Below are positions 47,951 through 54,976 of a DNA stretch of 64,000 nt, piece by piece. This stretch comes from Sphingomonas sp. TDK1. Lineage in GTDB: Bacteria > Pseudomonadota > Alphaproteobacteria > Sphingomonadales > Sphingomonadaceae. Position 1 is the first letter of the stretch; the number at the start of each line of letters is the position of its first letter. The notes under the pieces were generated by a model. It was not told where the DNA came from. It saw only the letters and a list, made by a program, of their open reading frames with translations, and made no database searches. Where the stretch lies: assembly GCF_001650735.1 (NCBI RefSeq), contig NZ_LXVY01000027.1, forward strand, positions 186,001 to 250,000. The letters run 5' to 3'. A program made the translations under genes and the position numbers.

Positions 47951-48427
47951 GATGGCTCCGTGAATTACAGGCGGCAAAGGGCGGCCCCCTGCGCCATGGC
48001 AAAGGTCCAGGCGCGGGAATCGGCAGCTGCGAAAGTCGGGAGTGACGTCGGACGCGCCGCGGCAGGTGCTGATGCAGACTGCGTACGTGGATGTGCGTGC
48101 AGCATGTCGAAGCTCCTCTCGTGCAGAGCGGTCTGTTGGTCCGCGTCAACCGCGACCCGCCGCTTCTTGCCGATTGTGTACGCTGCAAATGCTGAATGCT
48201 GGAAATCGATTGTTTTGATAGCGAACGATCCATAATTCTTATTGGAAACGGATTACATATTCGCGATTTGAATAAACAATCATCCATACAATAGATTTCC
48301 AAAATTTCTGGAATGGCGCCAGAAAACGGGAGAGCCCGACAAGAGGCTTTGTTTGGAGAGAGGACATGCACGCACGCCCGCTGCGAGCCCGACGCGCCAA
48401 CCCCGATGGATCCCGAGGCGGCGCCTG
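47951..48427. promoter_or_regulatory. Divergent promoter region of the C-deglycosidase and GMC operons
   Basis: About 480 bp without a gene. Both facing operons must start here. The part from 48160 to 48320 is strikingly AT-rich against the surrounding genes. It holds an ATC-N9-GAT element at 48205-48219 (ATCGATTGTTTTGAT), which resembles sites near 52429 and 53608. A LysR regulator of the right class is encoded 4 kb away. Exact -35/-10 hexamers were not assigned. Confidence 0.5.
48205..48219. promoter_or_regulatory. Candidate LysR box (ATCGAT-N6-GAT)
   Basis: ATCGATTGTTTTGAT fits ATC-N9-GAT and shares the longer form ATCGAT-N6-GAT with 52429-52443 and 53608-53622. All three are in non-coding DNA of the putative C-glycoside locus. 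Confidence 0.45.
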
Positions 48428-49567
48428 ATGCGACGGCTGCGGATGGGGCTGATCGGCGGGGGTCCCGGCGCGTTCATCGGCCCGGTACACCGGATTGCCG
48501 CGACACTGGACAGCGAGATCGAACTGGTCGCCGGTGCATTCAGTCGCGCGCCCGAACGTTCCCGACAGGCCGGCAAAGCCTACGGCATCGCCGAAGACCG
48601 GAGCTATCCGAGCTGGATGGCGCTGATCGAGCAGGAGCGCACGCGGCCAGACGGCATTGACTTTCTGACCATTGCGACACCGAACGATACGCATCTGCCG
48701 ATCGCGCGCGCGGCGCTTGCGGCAGGCATCGCCGTGATGAGCGACAAGCCGGCTACCGCCACGCTTGCCCAGGCGCGGGAGCTGGCCGAGATCGTCCGCG
48801 AAGCCGATCGCCCCTATGCACTGAGCTACACCTATAGCGGCTATCCGCTGGTGCGCCACGCCCGTGCGCTGATCGCGTCGGGCGGGCTCGGCACGGTGCG
48901 CAAGGTGGTCGTCGAATATCTCCAGGGCTGGCTGGCCGCGCCGATCGAGCGTGCCGGAAACAAGCAGGCGGAATGGCGTACCGACGCGGGCAAATCCGGT
49001 GTCGGCGGTGCCATCGGCGATATCGGCGTCCATGCCTTTCATCTCGCCGAATTCGTAACCGGTCTGGCGGTGGAAGCGATCAACGCGGATCTCGCCGCCG
49101 TCGTGCCGGGGCGCGCGCTTGACGACGACTGCAGCGTGCTGCTCCGCTTCGCCGGCGGCGCCCGCGGGGTGCTGCTCGCTTCGCAGATCGCGATCGGCGA
49201 AGCCAATGGCCTCACGCTGCGTGTCTATGGCGACAAGGCCTCGCTCGCCTGGCGCCAGGAAAGCCCAAACCAGCTGTTGATCCACCATCTTTCGGGGCGA
49301 AGCGAAATGCTTACCGCGGGCGGTGCGGGCATGCTGCCTGCCGCCACGGCGGCAGCACGGCTGCCCGCGGGACATCCGGAAGGCTATCTGGAAGCCTTCG
49401 CCAACCTCTACCGCGATTTTGCGCGCCGCCTGCGCGGCCGGCCCGCACCCGATCTCCCCGGCATGGAAGACGGGGTGCGATCACTCCAGTTCATCGAACA
49501 GGCCGTTGCGGCGAGCCGCGACAACCGCGGCTGGGTGCCGCTTGACGAAGCGAAGGAATACGCATGA
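48428..49567 (+). CDS. Gfo/Idh/MocA-family dehydrogenase
   Basis: 379 residues from ATG 48428 (GAGG upstream); ATG 48443 is an alternative. The N-terminal Rossmann fold GLIGGGPGAFIGPVHRIAA is followed by IATPNDTHLPIA and the SDKPATATLAQA segment, with Lys in the usual catalytic EKP-like position written DKP. The C-terminal domain has GDIGVHAFHLAEFVTG. These enzymes oxidise sugar hydroxyls with NAD(P). In puerarin-degrading bacteria a family member (DgpA) makes the 3-keto C-glycoside needed before C-C cleavage, and here the gene faces the deglycosidase operon. It overlaps the MFS gene by 4 nt. Reduction or rearrangement of the released keto-sugar is the alternative role. Confidence 0.85.
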   Translation: MRRLRMGLIGGGPGAFIGPVHRIAATLDSEIELVAGAFSRAPERSRQAGKAYGIAEDRSYPSWMALIEQERTRPDGIDFLTIATPNDTHLPIARAALAAGIAVMSDKPATATLAQARELAEIVREADRPYALSYTYSGYPLVRHARALIASGGLGTVRKVVVEYLQGWLAAPIERAGNKQAEWRTDAGKSGVGGAIGDIGVHAFHLAEFVTGLAVEAINADLAAVVPGRALDDDCSVLLRFAGGARGVLLASQIAIGEANGLTLRVYGDKASLAWRQESPNQLLIHHLSGRSEMLTAGGAGMLPAATAAARLPAGHPEGYLEAFANLYRDFARRLRGRPAPDLPGMEDGVRSLQFIEQAVAASRDNRGWVPLDEAKEYA

Positions 49568-50754
49568 CGAGCATCGCCGCGCCTGCGCCGCACGCCGCTC
49601 CGATCCGGGGCGAAACGGGCAAGGGCATCACGCTGATTGCAGCGCAGATCCTGCCGGTGATGGCGGTGGTCTCGCTGTTCCCGGCCATTCCGCGACTGTT
49701 CGCGCAGTTCGGCGGGCACCCCCAGGCAGGCCTGCTGGTGCCGATGATCGTCACCATGCCGTCGCTTTGCGTCGCGCTGTTCGCACCGTTCGCCGGCGCG
49801 ATCGCGGATCGGTTCGGCCGGCGCCCGAGCTTTCTGCTCGCGCTGGCCGTCTATGCCCTCGCGGGCCTGGCGCCGCTGCTTCTCGATGACCTGTATCTGG
49901 TGGTGGCGAGCCGCGGCGTCCTCGGCCTTGCCGAAGCGGTGATCGTCACCAATTCCAGTGCGCTGATCGGCGACTATTTCGGATCGCAGCGGCATCGCTG
50001 GGTGTCGTGGGTCGGCGTGTCGATCTCGATCGCGGGCACGCTGCTGGTCGCCGCGGGCGGCGCGCTGGCCGACGTCAGCTGGCGCGGCCCCTTCGCCATC
50101 TACGCGCTGGCGATCCCCACCCTGCTGCTCGCGCTGGTCTACATCGACGAGCCTACGCGCCGCGATACCGCCAAGGCCGCGCCGCTCGGTTTTCCCTGGG
50201 GCCCGGCGCTGGTCATCGGCGCCGTCACCATGGCGACCTCGATCCTCTATTATGTCGAGCCCCTCCACGTCGCGAGCGTGCTGATGGCCAAGGGTGTCGG
50301 CTCCTCCACCGCGGTCGGGCTGATCCAGGCCGGTACGTCGCTCGCCTATATCGCCGGCGCGTTTCTCTACCGGCGGATCCATGCCCAGCCGGTGGGCGTC
50401 CTTCTCGGTCTGGCCGGGATCCTCACCGCGATCGGCCTCACCATGATCGGTCTCGCCACCCGGTATCCGCTGGCGGTTGCGGGCGCCGCGATCCAGCAAT
50501 TCGGATCGGGGCTGGTGATTCCCGCGCTGATGGCCTGGGGCCAGGCGATGCTGCCGCTCGAGCAGCGCGGCCGCGGCATGGGCATCTGGGCGACCGCCTT
50601 CTTCGCCGGGCTGTTCGTCTGTCCGCCGCTGGTCGGCCTCGGCCAGCGCGCGGTCGGCGGCCTCGACCAGGCGCTGCTGCTGTTCGCCGCGATCACCCTC
50701 GTGCTTTCCCTAGTCTCCGCGCTGTTCTTCCGCACCAGCGCCGCGCGCCACTGA
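49564..50754 (+). CDS. MFS transporter, full length
   Basis: 396 residues with about 12 hydrophobic helices. The conserved loop between helices 2 and 3, GAIADRFGRRPS, and RGVLGLAEAVIV in helix 4 are typical of the drug/sugar-efflux and uptake MFS groups. It is translated from an ATG overlapping the dehydrogenase stop. In this operon it most likely carries the glycoside or a released sugar or aglycone across the inner membrane. It is the best in-window reference for judging the truncated MFS protein at 27622-28188, whose N- and C-terminal ends align to it. Confidence 0.88.
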   Translation: MTSIAAPAPHAAPIRGETGKGITLIAAQILPVMAVVSLFPAIPRLFAQFGGHPQAGLLVPMIVTMPSLCVALFAPFAGAIADRFGRRPSFLLALAVYALAGLAPLLLDDLYLVVASRGVLGLAEAVIVTNSSALIGDYFGSQRHRWVSWVGVSISIAGTLLVAAGGALADVSWRGPFAIYALAIPTLLLALVYIDEPTRRDTAKAAPLGFPWGPALVIGAVTMATSILYYVEPLHVASVLMAKGVGSSTAVGLIQAGTSLAYIAGAFLYRRIHAQPVGVLLGLAGILTAIGLTMIGLATRYPLAVAGAAIQQFGSGLVIPALMAWGQAMLPLEQRGRGMGIWATAFFAGLFVCPPLVGLGQRAVGGLDQALLLFAAITLVLSLVSALFFRTSAARH

Positions 50755-50767
50755 CGAGACCTGACCC

Positions 50768-52402
50768 ATGACCGATACCCAGACCATCTTCGACTATATC
50801 ATCGTCGGCGCAGGCTCCGCGGGCTGCGTGCTCGCCGATCGCCTGAGCGCGGACGGCCAGGCGCGCGTGCTGCTGATCGAGGCCGGCGGCGACAACGAGA
50901 CCGAACTGGTCAACATGCCGCGCGCCTTCATGAAAATGTTCGGCAACCCGACCTATTTCTGGCACTTCCCGATCACCGAACAGGAAGGCCGGCCTTCGGG
51001 CGAGACCTGGTCCTATGGCCGCGGCCTTGGCGGATCGAGCTCGACCAACGGCACCTGGTATCTGCGCGGCGAGCCGGGCGACTATGACGGATGGGCCGCA
51101 CTGGGCTTCGGCGAGTGGCGATGGAGCGAGATCCAGCGCTGCTTCCAGGCGATGGAGAGCTATCGCGGCGCCGGTGCCGATGCCGGTCGCGGCCGTGACG
51201 GCCCCCTCCAGATCACCCAGCTTCCCTTCCGCTCGCCGGCGATCGATGCCGCGATCGAGGCCGGCGCCCAGATCGGCCTCAAGAAGGTGGCGGACATCAA
51301 CACGCCGGGCACCGGCCGCATCGGCTATACCCAGGCGACCGTGTCGCGGCGCGGCCGCCGCGCCTCCAGCTACCAGGCCTTTCTGAAGCCCGCCATGCAC
51401 CGCCCGAACCTGACCGTGCTGCTCGATACGCTGGTCGAGCGCGTCGAGATCGCGGACGGCCGGGCGACCGGGGTCCGTGTCCGCGATGCCGATGGCGGTC
51501 GCTCGATCGTCGCGACCCGCGAAGTGATCTTGTCCGCCGGCGCGCTGCAAAGCCCCAAGCTGCTGCAGCTTTCGGGCATCGGCCCCACGGCGGTACTCGA
51601 ACGCGCCGGCGTGCCGGTGGTGCAGCTCTTGCCGCAGGTCGGCCGCAACCTCGCCGATCACCTGATGTTCACCATGTCGTGGCGGCTGCACAAGGATCCG
51701 GGGGCGAACCGTGAGTTTTCCGGCTGGCGGCTGACCAGCCACGTGCTGCGCTACTATCTGACCCGCACGGGCATGATGGCCTATACCTCGCCCGAGGTCA
51801 CCGCGCTGCTCTCGATCGACTCTCCGCCCGAATGGCCGGACGCCCAGTTCGGGGTAGGCCCGTATTCGCTGCGGACAACGGAGGAGATGAAGGCCGATCC
51901 CGGCCGCGGCGCGCTGGAGGACAAGCCGGGCATCAGCGTCAACGGCATCGCCCTCCGCCCGAAGAGCCGCGGTACCGTCGCCATCCGCTCGGCAGATGTC
52001 GCCGATCCGGTCGAGGTTCATGCCAATTGGTGGGGCGATCCCGCTGACAAGGCCTTCCTCGTCAAGATGGTCCGCCTGGCCCGCCGCTATATGCGCCAGC
52101 CGGCGCTGAAGAACTTTGTCGGCGAGGAGCGCGTGCCCGGCGAACGCTTCCAGAGCGACGAGGATATCGCCAGGCAGATGGAATGGCTCGCCAGCCCGGG
52201 CCTGCACAGCACCGGCACCTGTCGCATGGGCACGCCCGAAACCGGCGTCGTTGACGGGCGGCTGCGGGTGCACGGCATCCGGGGCCTCCGTATCGCCGAT
52301 TGCTCGGTGATGCCGCTTCAGCCTGCCGGGAACACCAACGGCCCGGCGATGGTGATCGGCTGGCGCGCGGCCGAACTGATCCGGGAGGATCATGCCGGCT
52401 GA
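50768..52402 (+). CDS. GMC-family FAD oxidoreductase
   Basis: 544 residues. The FAD motif YIIVGAGSAGCVLADRLS and the GMC signature around GRGLGGSSSTNGTWYLRG are clear. The C-terminal active-site region has LHSTGTCRMG (His near 480) and AGNTNGPAMVIGWRAAE (Asn near 522-524), the catalytic His-Asn pair of the family. GMC enzymes oxidise alcohols or sugar hydroxyls. In carminate degradation a GMC-type FAD oxidase (CarA) oxidises the C-linked sugar at C3 before deglycosylation, and this gene's operon faces the deglycosidase genes. The sequence also resembles choline-dehydrogenase-type alcohol oxidoreductases, so the substrate is inference. Confidence 0.87.
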   Translation: MTDTQTIFDYIIVGAGSAGCVLADRLSADGQARVLLIEAGGDNETELVNMPRAFMKMFGNPTYFWHFPITEQEGRPSGETWSYGRGLGGSSSTNGTWYLRGEPGDYDGWAALGFGEWRWSEIQRCFQAMESYRGAGADAGRGRDGPLQITQLPFRSPAIDAAIEAGAQIGLKKVADINTPGTGRIGYTQATVSRRGRRASSYQAFLKPAMHRPNLTVLLDTLVERVEIADGRATGVRVRDADGGRSIVATREVILSAGALQSPKLLQLSGIGPTAVLERAGVPVVQLLPQVGRNLADHLMFTMSWRLHKDPGANREFSGWRLTSHVLRYYLTRTGMMAYTSPEVTALLSIDSPPEWPDAQFGVGPYSLRTTEEMKADPGRGALEDKPGISVNGIALRPKSRGTVAIRSADVADPVEVHANWWGDPADKAFLVKMVRLARRYMRQPALKNFVGEERVPGERFQSDEDIARQMEWLASPGLHSTGTCRMGTPETGVVDGRLRVHGIRGLRIADCSVMPLQPAGNTNGPAMVIGWRAAELIREDHAG

Positions 52403-52427
52403 TCCTCGATTTGCAGGGAGCGCCATC

Positions 52428-52444
52428 GATCGATAGCATCGATC
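52428..52444. promoter_or_regulatory. Perfect inverted repeat upstream of lysR 2
   Basis: GATCGAT and ATCGATC flank AGC at 52428-52444, about 35 nt before the lysR start. The inner 15 bases (52429-52443) also fit ATC-N9-GAT. The position suits an autoregulatory LysR site. Confidence 0.5.
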
Positions 52445-52478
52445 AAAACGACAAGAATGCCCTGCGGAGAGGAATGTA

Positions 52479-53384
52479 ATGCGGTTCAAGGGTCTGGATC
52501 TGAATCTGCTCGGCGCGTTCGATGCGCTGCTGGAAACCCGCAGTGTCTCGGCCGCCGCGCGCCAGCTGAACCTCAGCCAGCCAGCGATGAGTGCCGCGTT
52601 GATGCGGCTGCGTGCCTTTTTCGGGGACGAGCTGCTCATCGCGCAGGGGAAGCGCATGTACCCCACCGCCTATGCCGAGGCGCTGGTGCCGCAGGTGCGC
52701 GAGTGCCTGCACGCGGTGGAGTCGATGCTGGTCACCTCGGGGCGCTTCGATCCGGCGACGAGCCAGCGCCGATTCCGCCTGATCCTGTCCGACTATGTGA
52801 TGACCGCCGTTCTCGCCCCCGCACTGCAGACGGTGGCGGCGACTGCTCCCGGCATTCGGCTGGAAATCACCCTGCCCAGCCCCGAGGCGGGCACGGAATT
52901 GCGGGAAGGCCGTGCCGACCTGTTCGTCGCGCCAGAGCAGTTCATCTTCAGCGACCACCCCAGCGAATTGCTTTGCGAGGAGCGCTATGTGATGGTCGGC
53001 TGGGCCGAAAACCCGCTATTCGACGATGTGCTGACCCTCGAAGACTTCAGCGCCGCCGGGCATGTCGCCGTGCGGCTGGGCGGGCCCCGCGACTATTCCT
53101 TCGCCGATCGCCAGGTCCGGCAATTGGGGATCGAGCGGCGGATCGAGGTGGAGGCCCCGTCCTTCACGGTGGTCCCCTGGCTGCTCGTCGGTTCGCAGCG
53201 TCTGACGCTGATGCAGGAAAGCCTCGCCCGCCGCGTGGTGACCACCTTCCCGCTGCGCATGGCGCCGATCCCCTTCCCGTTCCAGCCGATGCGCGAGATG
53301 ATCCAGTATCACAGCAGCCGCAAGAACGACGAAGGGCTGCGCTGGATGATCGAACGCCTCCGCGAACCGGCGGCGCTCGCCTGA
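52479..53384 (+). CDS. LysR-family transcriptional regulator (NodD-like), locus 2
   Basis: 301 residues from ATG 52479 with GGAGAGG upstream. Helix-turn-helix: LDLNLLGAFDALLETRSVSAAARQLNLSQPAMSAALMRLR at about 6-45. The effector domain resembles that of the regulator at 33926, including VxSFTxVPWLLxGxQR and MIxx near the C-terminus. It lies downstream of the GMC gene in the same direction but has its own palindrome-bearing upstream region. It is the nearest candidate to control the deglycosidase and GMC operons through the ATCGAT-N6-GAT sites. Confidence 0.9.
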   Translation: MRFKGLDLNLLGAFDALLETRSVSAAARQLNLSQPAMSAALMRLRAFFGDELLIAQGKRMYPTAYAEALVPQVRECLHAVESMLVTSGRFDPATSQRRFRLILSDYVMTAVLAPALQTVAATAPGIRLEITLPSPEAGTELREGRADLFVAPEQFIFSDHPSELLCEERYVMVGWAENPLFDDVLTLEDFSAAGHVAVRLGGPRDYSFADRQVRQLGIERRIEVEAPSFTVVPWLLVGSQRLTLMQESLARRVVTTFPLRMAPIPFPFQPMREMIQYHSSRKNDEGLRWMIERLREPAALA

Positions 53385-53393
53385 CCGGCCGGG

Positions 53394-53522
53394 CTAGCGC
53401 GCGACGAGCAGCCGCACCGGTCCGATCAGCCCCGAGGGACGCAGCGGGGCGTCGGGGCGATAGACGTCCTGCGGGCCACCCCTGGACGTGCCGATCAGCC
53501 GGTTGACCCACAGATTGGCCAC
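53394..53522 (-). pseudogene. C-terminal remnant of an alpha-L-rhamnosidase-like glycoside hydrolase
   Basis: About 42 codons ending in a stop at 53394. The peptide begins VANLWVNRLIG and ends YRPDAPLRPSGLIGPVRLL, which is the usual extreme C-terminus of GH106-type alpha-L-rhamnosidases (the WVNRLIGD and PSGLLGPVRL-type end). Upstream the frame continues without recognisable homology for another 170 bp, so the catalytic body of about 1000 residues is gone. Rhamnose is a common sugar on flavonoid glycosides, which suits the locus. Recognition is from memory of the family end pattern. Confidence 0.6.
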
Positions 53523-53607
53523 CGGGCATTCACGATGACGGCATCCTCCCTGCGGGCCCTTGGCGGCCTTGCGCGCCGTGTGTGCCATTGTGCGAGGTTT
53601 CAGGAAA

Positions 53608-53633
53608 ATCGATGCTTTGGATCGAACCGATCC
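53608..53633. promoter_or_regulatory. Overlapping LysR-type box and inverted repeat upstream of the remnant
   Basis: ATCGATGCTTTGGAT (53608-53622) fits ATCGAT-N6-GAT and is followed by an overlapping perfect repeat GGATCG-AAC-CGATCC (53619-53633). On the minus strand this is about 100 bp upstream of the rhamnosidase remnant, where the promoter of the ancestral gene would be expected. Confidence 0.4.
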
Positions 53634-53664
53634 ATGCGACAAATCGATCGCCGCGTGCCGCCGC

Positions 53665-54066
53665 CTACAGCACGATCGTCGCTTCCCGCGCATCGCGCAT
53701 CGGCACGGGCCAGAAGCGCGGCGGGAAATAGGGGTGCCGCATCCAGACGATCGTCTCCACCCGATGCACGCCGGGGATCAGGCCGCCGGGACGGTCGATC
53801 AGCACGTCGATGGTCTCGCCCACCGCCCAGCGCGTCTCGGTCGCCGCGTCGAGATCGGCAAGGCCGTAGGTCTGCCCCTGGAACAGCAGCCGGTTGCCGG
53901 CCGCCGGATATGGCTCGCCGTCCACCACCACATCCACGCCCTCGATCAGCGAAAGGCGCATGCCGCGATAATTGGGCTGCCGCAGCCGCAGGCGGAAGCC
54001 GGTGCGCGCACCCGCCGGCCCGAGATTGGAAAAGCCGCTGCTCTGGATCGTGCCGCGTTCAAGCAT
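53665..54066 (-). CDS. C-glycoside deglycosidase beta subunit-like protein, pair 2
   Basis: 133 residues from ATG 54066, overlapping the alpha-subunit stop by 8 nt. It has the same beta-type pattern as pair 1: YRGMRLSLIEGVDVVVDG near 44-61, RWAVG near 87-91, PGGLIPGVH and WMRHPYFPP near the end. Apart from these motifs the two beta proteins differ widely, so pair 2 is not a recent copy. As in known enzymes it should form a complex with the TIM-barrel alpha subunit encoded just upstream. Confidence 0.68.
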   Translation of the reverse strand: MLERGTIQSSGFSNLGPAGARTGFRLRLRQPNYRGMRLSLIEGVDVVVDGEPYPAAGNRLLFQGQTYGLADLDAATETRWAVGETIDVLIDRPGGLIPGVHRVETIVWMRHPYFPPRFWPVPMRDAREATIVL

Positions 54067-54976
54067 GGGTCTGCTCCCCGCCCTGGGTCTGTGCGTCATA
54101 GGCGCGTTCGAGGGTGCGGATCAGCGCGTGCTGGCGCCGCACCTGGTCGATGGCGAGCCACGGATCGCGCACGCCTTCATATTCGCTGGACAGCCAGCCG
54201 GTATAATTAAGCTGCTTCAGCGCGGGCACGATCCGCTCCCACGGAATGTGATGGTCGTGCAGCTGCGCGTCGATATGGTGGAACTTGGCCTGGATGAAGA
54301 CGACATGGTCGATCACCTCCGCCAGATGCTCCACCGGCACCTTGATGCCGTTGAGGAAGCTCATCGCCTCCTCGCGCATCTCCGGCGTCTCGCCGGGCCA
54401 ATAGGGCAAGGGGCGGTCCTGGAAGATGCCGGTGTCGATCAGCAGGCCGAAATGCTTGGTGCCGGTGCGCTGGATGAAGTCCACATAGCCTTCCACCACC
54501 GGGTGACGGATCGGCGTCGGCGCATGGATCTCCGGGCAGATCACCACATCGAGCTTGGCCGCCAGATCCAGCACGCGCTCGACCGCGCCTTCCCAGACGG
54601 GATGCGGCGTCAATTCATCGTCGATGACCCCGAACTTCGGCCGCACGAAGCGAAAGCCGAGCCGGTGCGCCAGCTGCAGGTCCCGCGCCAGCAGCGCGCC
54701 GGCTTCCTCGGCGGTGAGGACGCGCTGCTTCTGCACGCAGGTATCCACCCAGCAGCCATAGTTGGTCGGCTGCAGCCCGTAGCGCTCGACCAGCCCGAAC
54801 CAGCGATCGAACCACTGGGAAGGCGGCGCCGGATACTCGGCGAGATGCGTCTCGCCCAGGATCTCGATGCCCCCCGCCCCTGCCTCGGCGACATGATAGA
54901 AGGCATCGTCGAGCGTCAGCGCCGTGCCGAAATCGTCGGTATAGCTGTAGAGCGATACCCCATATTGAAACGTCAT
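54059..54976 (-). CDS. C-glycoside deglycosidase alpha subunit-like TIM barrel, pair 2
   Basis: 305 residues. The motifs match alpha subunit 1 in order: GVSLYSY at the N-terminus, E149 in CPEIHAP, D181 in LLIDTGIF, Q229 in FIQAKFHH and E265 in LSSEYEG. Between the motifs the two alpha proteins are only distantly alike, and this one is shorter by about 33 residues. The xylose-isomerase-like metal site would stabilise an enediolate on the 3-keto sugar during C-C cleavage, as in characterised enzymes. It is coupled by 4 nt to the FAD monooxygenase upstream. Confidence 0.68.
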   Translation of the reverse strand: MTFQYGVSLYSYTDDFGTALTLDDAFYHVAEAGAGGIEILGETHLAEYPAPPSQWFDRWFGLVERYGLQPTNYGCWVDTCVQKQRVLTAEEAGALLARDLQLAHRLGFRFVRPKFGVIDDELTPHPVWEGAVERVLDLAAKLDVVICPEIHAPTPIRHPVVEGYVDFIQRTGTKHFGLLIDTGIFQDRPLPYWPGETPEMREEAMSFLNGIKVPVEHLAEVIDHVVFIQAKFHHIDAQLHDHHIPWERIVPALKQLNYTGWLSSEYEGVRDPWLAIDQVRRQHALIRTLERAYDAQTQGGEQTHA

